From the NCBI GenBank assembly GCA_030035585.1, contig CM057462.1, positions 139,216,734 to 139,280,733 on the forward strand: 64,000 nt of DNA. Reading direction: 5' to 3'. The notes beneath the pieces are model-generated. The model ran no database searches, had not been told where the DNA came from, and saw only the letters and a list, made by a program, of their open reading frames with translations. Positions 35,841 to 47,177 of the stretch are shown piece after piece. This DNA is from Dugong dugon (Eukaryota > Chordata > Mammalia > Sirenia > Dugongidae). Numbering within the stretch: position 1 is the first letter of the stretch; every line of letters begins with the position of its first letter. The position numbers and the translations under genes were made by a program.

Positions 35841-36049
35841 CATAGCTATGCTACTTCTCCTCCTTAAACATATGGAGCGTGCCCCAGCCGTAGCTGGGCT
35901 CACAAGGACTCACTAAGATGCCAGGCCCTGAGGTGTGGAGACAGTAGCTGAGATAATCTTGGATTTTATCTCGTAGAGAAGATTTTACTTTATCCTAACG
36001 GGCATTTGTTGGACCAGTGAAAATCCTCTTGATTCTTATTCCATTAACT

Positions 36050-36066
36050 AAACAAAAGGGGGGAAA
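36050..36066 (+). other. ERV-A 3' polypurine tract
   Basis: 'aaacaaaaggggggaaa' sits directly before the 3' LTR. It would prime plus-strand DNA synthesis. Confidence 0.9.
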
Positions 36067-36418
36067 TGTGGGGATATGTGCCATTAAAATATGGATGTAT
36101 AAAGGTCTCTATGCTGCACAACATGTTGAGACTTGTCCCCAACATGTTGAGACTTGTCACGACTTGTTTTTCTAAACCCGTTACTGATTGGCTTGTTTAC
36201 CTGAATTCCTCCTCCCTTGCCCGAAACTTATTGTTATTCACCCAAATCCCATTGTTCTGTTATTTGCTTCACTGTTTGCTGTATTGACTATAAAATAAAC
36301 TCCTGGGACTGAAGCTGGGTTCGACTCCTCAGAGTGACCCTCCTGGCCCCACTTCTCTGTAAGAGTTGTGGCACTGGTTACTGTCTCCGCCGCCCCGACA
36401 ACCGTCGCCACTGTGACA
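36067..36418 (+). repeat. ERV-A 3' LTR
   Basis: 352 bp, same length as the 5' LTR. I count about 16 substitutions and no indel between them (for example 'ggcatttgtt' versus 'ggcactggtt' near the 3' end). Confidence 0.95.
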
Positions 36419-36424
36419 GAAATA
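36419..36424. repeat. Target-site duplication of ERV-A, right copy
   Basis: GAAATA directly after the terminal GACA of the 3' LTR, identical to 27782-27787. Confidence 0.95.
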
Positions 36425-37488
36425 GTTTCTTTCTTTTTCTTTCCTCTTTCCTTGGACTTCCATTCAGCAATCTTTGCCCACTGGAAGTAACTAGAACTGA
36501 CTTATTTCCCCAAATACATTTCTTATCTGTTTTCCCTCTCCCAGAAGGCTGACAGCTGTGCAGTTAGGCAAGTTTTCTCCTGCTATCTTAAGAAAAGGTC
36601 TAAAGAGAAAACAAAGTCTCTTTTTGAATATTCAGATGAATGGGAATCCCAATATTAAAAATAATATTTTCCAAAATGTTAAATTATTCAGTGGATGGAC
36701 AATCTATGTAGAGCATTTAACATGGTATCTGACTCATGGTAAGTACTTACTAAGTGTCAGCTATTATTACTACTATTCTTACTATGAGTAATAATAAATA
36801 TCATGCTTCCTTCCAAACACAAGGTCTGGATATTTCTTTCCCGGTTTGTTGGGCTTAGGGTGGCATTGTGGACCAATGAAGCAATATGGTGCTGACTTAG
36901 AGGAGCTCCTCTGGCTCTGGTTTGGCTGTGAACCAAGGTCAGAGAAACTCCCTCTTAGAACAGAGTGTTTGCTACTATGTATTAGGACTAATACATCGTC
37001 AGTGCCTAAAAGATAATTTGGCTACAGCTGTGACAACATAAGAAGAATTACTTTCTGGTGGGATTAATTTCTGAAATGACATCCTAAACTGGGAATTTCA
37101 ACATATCCACCCCTCAATTATTTTGGGAATGCCTAGGAGGAGCAGTGTGGAATGAAGGTTTTCTTGATGTGGCTTTTTAAAAAGTGAAATTGAGTTTCAA
37201 GATAATTTTTTAAATCAATTGTGGAGGAGGTTCTGAAGGGGTAAAGTTGAAACTATAAAGAGAATTTCAGGTAGAAGAGTTAGTTTTTAAACCAGTTAGT
37301 TTTAATTTGGCTTGCTAGGTAGGTAGGGATGGTTAAACATAAAAAGAATCCTTGCATTTCTCTCTTAAATATTTGACAAATGGTTCTAAAAGGGTGAATT
37401 TACGATGCCAATTGCTGGAGAAGTGTGGAAGGTACTGAATCGTAAACTATGAGTGCTATTGTTTAAATTTAATGTTACTAATTGGTGT
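36425..37488. other. Non-coding flank
   Basis: A MIR-like piece at about 36690-36790 ('gagcatttaacatggtatct', 'agtgtcagctattattacta'). Nothing else recognised. Confidence 0.4.
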
Positions 37489-37711
37489 CAAGGAGCCCTG
37501 GTGGTAAAGTGGTTAAGAGCTCAACTGCTAACTGAAAGGTTGGTGGTTCAAGAGCCCACCAGCGGCTCCTCGGGAGAAAGATGTGGCAGTCTGCCTCAGT
37601 AAAGATTACAGCCTTGGAAACCTATAGGTGAGTTCTAGTCTGTCCTATAGGGTCACTATGAGTCAGAGTTGACTTGATGGCAATGGGTTTAATTTTTTTT
37701 TTTTTTTTTTA
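37489..37711 (+). mobile_element. AfroSINE, full-length form
   Basis: 'caaggagccctggtggtaaa', 'aactgctaactgaaaggttg', 'gatgtggcagtctgcctcag' and 'gacttgatggcaatgggttt', with a T-run of about 18. Confidence 0.95.
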
Positions 37712-37878
37712 TGTTGGTGTGGTGTAGTGGTAAAGAGCTCAGCTGCTAACCAAAAGATCAGCAATTCAAATCCACCAGCCACTCCTTGGAAATCCTACGA
37801 GACAGTCCTACTCTGTCCTATAGGGTCGCTATAAGTTGGAATTGACTCAAAGGCAACAGTTTTTTTTTTGTTTGCTTG
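37712..37878 (+). mobile_element. AfroSINE, short form, tandem with the previous one
   Basis: It begins 'tgttggtgtggtgtagtggt', then 'agctgctaaccaaaagatca', ending 'ggaattgactcaaaggcaac' plus T-run. It lacks the middle segment present in its neighbour. It directly abuts the T-tail of the first copy. Confidence 0.95.
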
Positions 37879-37895
37879 TTTGTTTGTTTGTTTTA
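37868..37895. repeat. TTTG simple repeat
   Basis: 'gtttgcttgtttgtttgttt' grew from the T-rich end of the AfroSINE. Confidence 0.8.
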
Positions 37896-39314
37896 GTATC
37901 AGGCCATCTAAATTTACACAAGTAGCAGAAATGCTACCACAAAGACTATATATAACATGCTGTTTGCATTGTGGATTGAGAAGAATTAAGTGACATATTA
38001 ACTGATACAGGATAGAAATCGGAACAAGGTCATCCTATTATTCATGAAAACACCCATGAATAAAAAGCCCTGCAAATGAAGGGCCCAGACGCTACCCAAC
38101 AGGAGACAAATTTGTCCTGTATTACTGAACTGTTTTCTAAATATTTCTAACTCTTGAGTCTGACAGACTGAAAGTGAGGAACAATGCATTTTTATTGACT
38201 GAGATACAAGAACTCCACTACCATGTGATGGAAGGCTTTGAGTGTGATGATGATGCAAATGAACTAGAGATTTCAGAAGATGAGCTACTTTTTTCGGTCT
38301 GGCTTTGGAATTCAGAGTAGATAGATGTGCTGTTTCTTCTTGATGAAATCTTAGAGCTAGTGACCAACAGGAGCAGAGGCCTTAGATTTACATTTTATCA
38401 AATCATAGATCCCAGCTTTAGATTTGATATTCTTCCTCAGAAAAGTGAGACACATACAGTACTTTCTATTATTGCCGAAGGTTTCCTCAGATGATCAGAC
38501 AAGGCAGAAGCTGTCCTGGGAGATCTGAGAAAATCGTAAATTAGGGTAATTTAGCCACAGGGGATATTTTAGAGCATCCTTAGGTTTTTGGTCTTGCAAG
38601 ATCTGAATTATCTTTTGTTTAGATGAATCGGAGTTTTACTTTCTGAGCTTCAAAAACAAAGCTCAATGTACTTGAAGTGTAATTACCAATATTGAGGATT
38701 ATAGCCACCCAACTTGGCAGACTATTACTCTTTCTTTGGCTCACTTCTTTAATCAAGGGCATTTTAGGGGCCAAATTTGACAGCTGCAGTGCTGGAAACA
38801 GATTGGGAATAAGGTTCTGGGATAAGTTACATTTTCTCTAGCTTTTACGTCAAAGCAATTGGCAATCTATTAGAAAGTTTCATTGTCTGCATCAAAGCCA
38901 GCAGGGTGTAATGCACTGTCTCTCTGACAGAAGTAACAGTAGGATAAAGTATTTCTGATAAAATCTCATTACATATATTTGAATCTATGGGATCAAAAGA
39001 AGAGAAAAAAAGCCTGTTTTTATAGAAAGAAAATGTTGGTGTTACATGGTCTTATTTCTCTGGATGTTGGGAATCCCTGGGCAACTCAGCTACATTGTAG
39101 TAGTGAGTTTAAAGACTACAGGCTTCCAAATGTTGTTCTTTAAATGTATCAGTACCTCCTGGGGAACAACAGTAGCAGCAGCAGCAACCACACAACAGCA
39201 ATAATGGCAATAGCTTTTTCTGGGCCCATGCTGTTGGGTTATTCTGATTCGATACATTTAGTGTACCAAGTTATTTTGATTTATCACCAAATTTAGGAAT
39301 TTTCAAGGAGATAA
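37896..39314. other. Non-coding, nothing recognised
   Basis: A short CAG/CAA run (39169-39205, 'caacagtagcagcagcagca') is the only pattern. The reverse frame at 37998-38258 shows no motif. Confidence 0.4.
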
Positions 39315-39522
39315 TACCAGTAAACCAGTTGCTGCTGAGGTGATTCTGACTCATGGCGACCCCATGTTGAGTGAGAGTAGTATTGTGCTTGATAGCGTTC
39401 TCATAGCTGTAACCTTTTGGAAGTAGATCACTAGGCCTTTCTTCTGAGGTGCTTCTGGGTGGGTTCAAACCACCAATTGTTTAGTAGCTAGGGCTTAGCT
39501 GTTTGTGCCACCCAGAGACTCC
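39315..39522 (-). mobile_element. AfroSINE, full-length form, diverged
   Basis: 'aggtgattctgactcatggc', 'ctgtaaccttttggaagtag', 'ggtgggttcaaaccaccaat' and head 'gtttgtgccacccagagact'. Confidence 0.85.
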
Positions 39523-40005
39523 TAAGGGGACTAAGTTGTTGGTGGTGAGTGCTGGCAAGTCATCTTCATACCCTCTTTATTTCTCTTCAATTCTCTTTTT
39601 AGTTCTTTTGCTCTCTGTATCTCCTTTCCTTTCCTCTCTCCCCTGTAGGTACCAAAGACAACTTCACAAAATGACTATGTCTTTACTTCTCATACTCGTT
39701 AGACTTTATGTAACATAACTATTGTTTAGCTTTGTTCTCCAGTTGCTCAGCATAACCTCAAAGGCCAATCTGTTTTGATATTGCTACACAAAAGCAAAGT
39801 ATCTGAAATCAAGGCCAGTTCTCCCCTTGAATTATAGTCCAAACGCTTCTCTGGGGTGAAAAGGTTCACGTTCTCCACTTGTTGGCAGACAGCAGGAAGC
39901 TAAAGAGGCAAGTTTTGGAGAAAGTCACCATTCTTGGCTCCTGTTGCTATGATTCTGGTGGACCATAGTCACAGCCTCACATGTCAAGGATGCATGGTTA
40001 CATCT

Positions 40006-40515
40006 TGTCTTAGTCATCTAGTGCTGCTATAACAAAAATACCACAAGTGGATGGCTTTAACAAAGAGAAATTTATTCTCTCACAGTCTAGTAGGCTACAA
40101 GTCCAAATTCAGGGTGTCAGCTCCAGTGGAAAGATTTGTCTGTCCATCGGCTCTGGAGGAAGGTCCTTGCCATCAGTCTTCTCTTGGTCTGAGAGCATCT
40201 CAACGCAGGAACCTCAGGTCCTAAGGAAGCGCTCTGCTCCTGGTGCTTCTTTCTTAGTGGTATGAGGTCCCATGTCTCTCTGCTCACTTCTCTCTTCCAC
40301 ATCTCAAAAAAGATTGGCTTAAGTTACCATCCAATCCTGTAGATCTTATCAACATAACTGCAACTAATCCATCCTATTATATCATAGTGATAGAGTTTAT
40401 AACACATAAGGAAATCATATCAGATTACAAAATAGTACACAATCATACAATACTGGGAATCATGACCCAGCCAAGTTGACAGATATTTTTGGGGGACACA
40501 ATTCAATCCATGACA
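40006..40515 (-). mobile_element. MaLR/ERVL-type solo LTR (family E) with perfect 5-bp target duplication
   Basis: A 510-bp unit starts 'tgtcttagtcatctagtgct' and ends 'ttcaatccatgaca'. CATCT stands on both sides (40001-40005 and 40516-40520). A 5-bp duplication is typical of ERVL/MaLR. It defines the ends of this family and anchors the similar copies at 15035-15434 and 26131-26610. The open frames inside (40047-40302) are not genes. Confidence 0.85.
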
Positions 40516-40520
40516 CATCT

Positions 40521-41955
40521 ATTCTTTGAACACGTCTTCCATATTTTCAAGAAATTTTCTGGCTGGCTGCAAGGTGAAAAGATGTGGTTAATTAAAGATT
40601 TGTAGTAAAGGAAAGTGCTATTAACCTCTCCTTACAGTTAACCCTGCATCCGATACTGGCATGTATAGTAGTGGTTAACCTACTTCTTTTTACCATTTAC
40701 ACTGTGTACCTACATTACAGATAAAAGACGATCAGAATTTAAATTCTCATCAGAGAGTTGGAAATAGTTCCCCTTGATGACTATGCTAGTTTGTAATTCT
40801 CCCAAAACATTGTCTTTAGCATTAGCTCAAAAAATCTTCTATTTGCAAAAGTACTCAAACATATTATCTTATAAAGCTTTTAAAAAAGAATTATTTTGAG
40901 TTTGGAGACATAGTGAATAAGTTGAAAACTGAAGTCTGTTTCTCTACTTTCTTTTTTCTCCTTCTGAGAACTTTTTTCTTGAGTTAGAAGAAGGGTAATT
41001 ACTAATTCTAGATCATCCAAAGTAGCAGCCTCCTTATTATAATGCTAGATCATATACTGGAATGTCCCTTACTTAACATGACTAGCTAATTGTTAAAATA
41101 CTGCATTTTTTTCTTCCAGCTGTTTTCTTTCTAAGTAAACAAATTGCTAAGTTCAATTGGCTTCCATTTGCACTTCATTGCTTCTTGTCAGCAAATACTC
41201 TGCAAAAATGAGTTGCCTCTGGGTGTTTATAATCTCCAAGGACAGAAGAAACAAATGTGTGCATGATTTCTCTAATTTAAAAACCAAAAACCACCCTCCT
41301 TAAAAATCTAACACACTTTAGAAATACTGCACAACATTATTTCTTAAACTTCATAAAGGCATGATGTCTCTTTCTGGAAACACCAAATTCCTTAATTTGA
41401 CATTTTAAGATGTGATTTTATTAAACAGTAGAGAAGGCACCATCTTTAGGAAATAAGATCACCAAGTGTCAAGGTCATAGAAGTGATCATATACTATTTT
41501 ATTTAGACCATGCAGAATTGATCTCCACTCTGACTAATCAGGATTACATGGTTTAAAAGTTGAGAGAGTAATGATTTACTTTACAACCAATTCAGTTCAG
41601 TCTGGTTTGATTGCATTTCAGTCTTTGCAAACAGGATCACAATACTGTGACAATTTCTATTGCGTCCTTGGTGACTGAGGAGCAGGTATTTTAGCATACA
41701 TCAGACTTGTGATTCAGTCACAGCTTCACTGGTTTCTTCAACTCCCATGACCAGACTTGTTCGTAGAGTTTGGATTTTTGTTGTTTCTGTCATGCCTCAG
41801 GGAAAGGATGGCCCAAAGAAGGGTTCAATATACTTTATATCTAAGACTGAACTTGTGAATCAAAGAGAAATTGGAAGTGTGTCTTGGGCATGAATTCTTA
41901 TTCCTTTTTTAGACGATAAAGTAGTTACACAACAGCTCTTTGAAGCCACACAGAC
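40521..41955. other. Non-coding, nothing recognised
   Basis: AT-rich sequence with no clear repeat, tandem array or gene. Confidence 0.4.
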
Positions 41956-41959
41956 ATGC

Positions 41960-42158
41960 TATCGGAGACTCAGCTCTACCAATTTTTAGCTCCATGATAT
42001 TGAGCAAGTTACTAGCCTCTAATGATAGCATCTACTTCATTAGGTAGCTGTAAAGGTGATGTGAGATAATGCACATAAACTGATTAACTCAGAACCTGAC
42101 ACAGAATAAGCCTGCAGGAATTTTTTCTTCTTTTTATTAATGTCAGTATTATTATTGC
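41960..42158 (+). mobile_element. MIR SINE
   Basis: 'tagctccatgatattgagca', 'gtagctgtaaaggtgatgtg' and 'cagaacctgacacagaataa' in MIR order, ending at 'gtattattattgcta' where an AfroSINE follows. Confidence 0.75.
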
Positions 42159-42159
42159 T

Positions 42160-42397
42160 AATAAAAACAAAACCAAATCAAACTCATTGCTGTCTAGCGG
42201 ATTCCAACTCATAGCGACCCTGTAGGACAGAGTATAATTGCCCTGTAGGGTTTCCAAAGCTGTAATCTTTATAGAAGCAGACTACCATATCTTCCCACAA
42301 ACCCGCCAATGGGTTTAAACCACCTTAGCAGCCCAGCACGTACCCACTGAGCCACTAGGTCTCCTTATGTAACCACTGAGCCACTAGAGCTCCTTAC
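42160..42397 (-). mobile_element. AfroSINE with duplicated head
   Basis: The body is reversed AfroSINE ('ctagcggattccaactcata', 'ggtttccaaagctgtaatct'). The head text 'aaccactgagccactagagc' occurs twice (about 42344-42366 and 42370-42393): 'acccactgagccactaggtc' and 'aaccactgagccactagagc'. MIR text 'attgctaata' resumes after it, giving a target duplication 'attgcta' with 42154. Confidence 0.85.
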
Positions 42398-42717
42398 TAT
42401 TGCTAATAGAGGTAGTTAATTAAATGTGCCGAACATACTATATAAAACGCATACTAGAATTTTTCTTAATAATTGTTAGGTTCTTAATTGGAATGATGAG
42501 TGCCAGGCCTGTAGATCACAGGTATCCCCATAGTTAATAGATATGATGGCAGTACCACAGTGGACTCTGGAGAGTCTTTTAACTTTGGGATGGAGAGGAT
42601 TCACCTTGATAACAATAATGAAGATTCTTTTAAATTAATATACAATTTGTTTCATTTCATCTCCACTACCATTTATGAGAGTTAGGAATTATCTTGCCAA
42701 TTTTTAAGTAAACCAAA

Positions 42718-43294
42718 TGCTATCAATTGAATTGTGCCCCCTAAAAATATGTGTTGGAATGCTAAGAGCTAGGCTGCTAACCAAAATGTCAGCAGTTCAA
42801 ATCCACCACTCTCTCCTTGGAAACCCTATTGGGCAGTTCTACTCTGTCCTATAGGGTCACTATGAGTTGGAATTGACTCAGCAGCAACGGATTTGGGTTT
42901 TTTCTTTTTCCTTTCTTTTTTTTTTTGGTACCTATGGATGTAATCCCATTCAGCAATAGGGTTTTCTTTGTTATGTTAACGAGGTCATATCAGCGTAGGG
43001 TGTGTCTTAGACCTAATCACTTTAAGATATGAAAAGAGCAAATTAACACAGAAACAAGCAAGCACAAACTGGGGAAGACAGAAATATATGTGAGGATCGC
43101 TAAGGAACCAAGGAACACTGATGTTAGAGCTGAGACCAAGATCATCTCCCAGGAAAGACAGAGAGAAGGACCTTCCCTAATGCCCTGAATTTGGATTTCT
43201 AGCCTCCTAAACTATGTGGAAATGAATTTCTGTTCTTTAAAGCCACCCACTTGTGACAGTTCTGTTACAGTGACACTGAGAAGCTAAGATACTA
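42718..43294 (+). mobile_element. MLT1-type LTR, split by an AfroSINE
   Basis: 'tgctatcaattgaattgtgc', 'gttatgttaacgaggtcata', 'ggaccttccctaatgccctg', 'ctagcctcctaaactatgtg' and 'aaagccacccacttgtgaca' follow the MLT1 LTR layout. The polyadenylation region is replaced by 'aatgaatttctgttctttaa'. Confidence 0.8.
42761..42927 (+). mobile_element. AfroSINE, short form, 5' truncated, in MLT1
   Basis: 'gctaagagctaggctgctaa', 'caaatccaccactctctcct', 'tgagttggaattgactcagc' and a T/C-rich tail. Confidence 0.9.
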
Positions 43295-43383
43295 AGATTC
43301 AGAAAGGCTAATAACCTGCCCAAGATAACATAATAGGCAAAGCTAAAATTTGAGTTTGGATTTAGTTGACTCCAGTGAAAATT

Positions 43384-43572
43384 GAAGGAGCTCTGGTGAA
43401 GCAGAGGTAAAAGTGCTTGGCTGCTAACTAAAAAGTTTCCACTCCAAGGGAGAAAGATGTGGTAGTCTACTTTCCTAAAGAGTACAGGCTTGGAAACCAT
43501 ATGGGGCAGTTCTACTCCATCCTATTGGGTCTCTATGAGTTGGAATCCACTTGAAGGCAGTGGGTTTTGGTT
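43384..43572 (+). mobile_element. AfroSINE with 10-bp target duplication
   Basis: 'gaaggagctctggtgaagca' through 'ggaatccacttgaaggcagt'. 'agtgaaaatt' flanks it at 43374-43383 and 43573-43582. The B-box region is partly deleted ('aaaaagtttccactccaagg'). Confidence 0.92.
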
Positions 43573-43582
43573 AGTGAAAATT

Positions 43583-46265
43583 ATTTTTCTTTTTCATATT
43601 ATGCATAGCTTTGTCTTTTCAGTGTTGAGTTTTTGGAAATTTTCTTCCATTTTCATTTTTCTGATTAATAACATAATAGTTGCTTTTATTTGTTGAATTG
43701 AAATGTAGAAAAACACAAAGAAATCTGTAATCCTATTACCATGAGTTAGCCAGCTAACATTTTGGTGTTTATTCCATTAAAATGTAGTTGTTAATACACA
43801 GAGGAACACTTAATGTCTGTTTCTGGAACATGGTACTTTGTTACTACATAGATGAATCCTTCTTTGAACCCTCTGAGCTTGTCTAGATCCCCTTCAGGAA
43901 GCCCCCTGTGTCCTGGGCCTTCATTTCTGTAATCAGCAGTAAGAAGGCCATCTTTCCTTTGTTTTCAGTTTATAAAACTTCATGCTGGCAGGTAAGGGAA
44001 TGACTTGGCATGTGACTATATGTATTCATAAGATAAACTTCAATTAACTGAAGTGATGTCAATGAAAAGTTAAATATTCTCTGCTAGTTTTTAAAAAAAA
44101 ATGTCATGTTGAGAACTGGGCAGAAGGAGAAACAATCAGACTAGAAACTATTTCACTAAAGTCTAGATCCAATTAGCTGTACAAATTTTGTCTATAATTG
44201 CTTTCTGATTCAGGTGATTAGGTAATGAAATCACCAGAGTATGGAAAGAGGGAACACAGCCATGGTCAAATTGAGAACATGTAGTGGAAAGGTGTGGGGA
44301 AGGCGGATGGTGCTACCACCCTGTGTAGTCAGATGAGAGATAATTGTGGGCAATCTGTTTAGTTTGACCCTATCTGAGTCAAGTCTGTCCCTTGACCCTG
44401 ATTCCATTTCATGAGCTTTGATGATCTACTGAAATGCAAGAATCTCTGGTGTGTGTGTGGGTTGGGGGTGCTGGTGTTTAGGCAACATGCATTTGTAATG
44501 CCATTCAGGATGTGGAGGAATTATTATTTACATGTGTGCTTATTTTTGGCTTATTAAGGACCTCTTGGGGTAACAGTGAGGGTGAGGCAGTAAACCATGC
44601 ACTCTACTTTTAAAAAACAATTCTCTCTCACTTTTTATTGTCTCAAATGTGCTTTTTCCTGTATTGTTTTTTCTTTAGAGAGAGTGTAAATTTTTTTTTT
44701 TTCCTTCTCATTCATATGATATTTTCTTATTGAGATAGTCTTAAGGGATTTCTATACCTAGGACTACATAACACCCAATGATGACTGTGAGATTTGGGTT
44801 TTAAGCCAATTTTTCATCTTGGTAGCTTAGCTTTTAGTCTTTCTAAATCCATAAAGGCTGAATGCCAGAATTTTGATGTAGAGTTGACCTCGGACCTGGG
44901 TTGCAATTGGTCCCTATTATCCAGTGACAACTAAAATAGAGCCCACGGAGATGGGAGAGCTTTGGCAAAAATGATGGGGTTGGGTATGACATTGAAAACT
45001 TGTGAAGAAAGAAAATAAAGAAATGGATGATGATGAAAGATAAAAAAGATAAATATCTTTTATTTTCTTACACCTAGATGAAACAGCCCAGTGGCAGGGC
45101 CAGTCTAGAAAGAGAAAATGAGTGTTAATTCTATGCATAAATCACACACATTCCACTAGTATTTGATTATTTTACTGTGTTTTCTGGAGGATCCTGGACT
45201 CCTGCCATTCAGGACTATTTGCAGATACTTGAATGTGCTGTGTTTTGTCATCTTAAAGCTTCTATCTTCTTTCTTTTATCTTTACTTATTCTTTATAATG
45301 CAACTTAGCACCTTTTCTAAGAAACAATCCTTGTCTTCTTCCCCTGTATTTTCACTCTGTCAAATGAGTTCTCTATGAGTCAGAATCGACTCTAGGGACA
45401 CCTAACAACAGCAATGACAACAGTCATCAGGCCAAGTACTAAGTGTCCAATAAATGTTGAAACAATAAATAAATGATATAAGGATCAGTACTTGTGTTGA
45501 AAAAATTCTCTTCCTTTCTATTGGGAAAGGCTTTGTGGGAGAAGGTACAGTTTCAAGGTTGAAGGAAAGGAAGGGAAACACGAGGGCTATAAAATTTCTA
45601 AATGTGAATTTACATTTAGAATCAAAAACTGAGTTTCTGATTAAAAAATCATAGTAAGGTGAATATTCAATTACATACCTACAGTAGTGTCTGAGTGACC
45701 AAATAATACGTTATTTGCATCAAAATAAATGCAAATTACTCCTATTTTCTGCATCAAGATTTTATATTTGGTTTTAGAACAAGAACTATTTTTGATTTAA
45801 TTTCCTGCAAGTCTGAAGATTCCTGCTGAGGGCTGTGGACCTAAGAAAGGAGCTGAGATGGTTAGAAAAATAAGTGACGAGCTTAGCTGGGTTAAAAATT
45901 AAAAATTCTGAAAAATATCTCAAAATGATAAAATGAAATAATTTGCTGGAACAGAAAAAAGATGGAATTGATTGGAGTGTGGTTCAGTCTACAAATGTGA
46001 GGCAGAAAAGAAGAAGCAAATATTTTTTGGAACATATTGCAAAACTCTTTTTACGAAGTACTGACAAAGAAGAATGATAAGTTTGGGGAAATAATATTAT
46101 TTTCATGCCTGACACAGTAGCAGAATAAGTCATAGGACATATAGTTTCTGCTTCAAAAATTAGATTTATCACATTTAAAAATATTGTAGTTCAACCCTTG
46201 TGTTAGTATTGGATAGACCTGTGAGCTAAGTTCTATTAGTTCATGAGAAGCCAGGCATTGCTAAG
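43583..46265. other. Non-coding, few marks
   Basis: A short AfroSINE/RTE tail piece sits at 45366-45420 ('ctatgagtcagaatcgactc', 'cacctaacaacagcaatgac'). The rest shows no gene, although reverse frames 44917-45138 and 45984-46172 exist. Confidence 0.4.
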
Positions 46266-46289
46266 TAATTGGAGAGTTCAGAGGAATCT

Positions 46290-46440
46290 GAATTTTAGAG
46301 CTGGAACAAACCTATGGAAAATCTAGTCTGGCCTTTTTATTCTGTAGTTGAAGAAACTGAGGCTCAGAGAATGAAGAGAAGTATCCAGGGTCACCCAAGG
46401 AATTATGAACCAAAAGTCAAGACTTCAGAATCACAGGCTG
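46290..46440 (-). mobile_element. Possible MIR fragment
   Basis: 'gttgaagaaactgaggctca' and 'agggtcacccaaggaattat' resemble reversed MIR. The rest is too diverged. Confidence 0.45.
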
Positions 46441-46752
46441 CTGCCCATTCCTGTTGACGTTATTCTTATGCTGTGTTACGTGTCAATAATTACTTTACTA
46501 GGAATTATGTATGGAATTAAGCTGCTTACTTGGCTGGATAGATTTCTATCCTTGAAAACAATGAGGTACAATTACGTTTAAAAAGTATTTGTTGAGCACA
46601 TTACTGTGCTTGGCACTCTGAAAATCTAAAAAATCATAGAAGATACAGCCCTTGCTCTAGCGGTATATGAAACTGCAAATGGCTCACGAAAGTGTTAATT
46701 CTTCCACACCTGAGTCATCTTACATTCAATGAGCTCTCAGCAGTTAGCATAA

Positions 46753-46953
46753 TCCGTTGCCACAGAGTTGATCTCAACTTAATAGCGATGCTGAAGGATG
46801 GAGTAGAACTGCCCCATAGGGTTCCCAAGGCTGTAATCGTTATGGAAGCAGACTGCCACATCTTTCTCCCAAGGAGCAGCTGGCAGATTTCAACCTCCAA
46901 CCTGTTAGTTAACAGCCGAACACTTAACCACTGCGCCACTAGGGCTCTTCACG
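46753..46953 (-). mobile_element. AfroSINE with 10-bp target duplication
   Basis: 'cttaatagcgatgctgaagg', 'gttcccaaggctgtaatcgt' and head 'aaccactgcgccactagggc'. 'gttagcataa' flanks it at 46743-46752 and 46954-46963. Confidence 0.95.
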
Positions 46954-46963
46954 GTTAGCATAA

Positions 46964-47177
46964 AACCAAAAAAATCCAAATCCATTGCCATGGAGTTGAT
47001 GCTGACTCATAGTAACCCTTTAGGACAGAAAAGAATTGTCCCATAGGGTTTCCAAGGCTATAATCTTTATGCAAGCAGACTCTCACATCTTTCTCTCCCC
47101 TGAGCGCCTGGTGGATTCCAGCCACTGATCTTTTGGTTAGCAGCTGGGCACTTAACCACTGCCCCACCAGGGCCCCT
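46964..47177 (-). mobile_element. AfroSINE directly beside the previous copy
   Basis: 'ccattgccatggagttgatg', 'ggtttccaaggctataatct' and head 'aaccactgccccaccagggc'. The later flank 'gtaagcatagg' resembles the 'gttagcataa' target, so both SINEs may have entered the same site. Confidence 0.95.

Larger units (their letters stand above)
35088..36049 (+). other. ERV-A post-env untranslated segment
   Basis: About 0.96 kb lies between env and the polypurine tract, longer than usual for betaretroviruses. No open frame of note. It contains a perfect hairpin (35612-35626) and a 103-bp tandem duplication (35631-35840). The position matches where simple betaretroviruses keep a constitutive RNA-export element. 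Confidence 0.7.
27788..36418 (+). mobile_element. ERV-A: full-length class II (betaretrovirus-like) provirus, defective
   Basis: An 8,631-bp provirus has two 352-bp LTRs starting TGTGGGGATA and ending GTGACA, with a perfect 6-bp target duplication. Internal order is primer site, leader, gag, dUTPase-protease, pol (RT, RNase H, integrase), env, a 0.96-kb untranslated segment and a polypurine tract. The dUTPase fused to protease, two -1 frame changes, and a YMDD reverse transcriptase place it among betaretroviruses. I count about 16 differences between its LTRs (roughly 4.5%), so it integrated millions of years ago. Every gene carries stops or frameshifts. I cannot tell which named library family it belongs to. 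Confidence 0.95.

Noticed and set aside
42344..42393. Duplicated 'aaccactgagccacta' as a regulatory repeat
   Set aside because: It is the AfroSINE head duplicated at the insertion end, explained by SINE structure.
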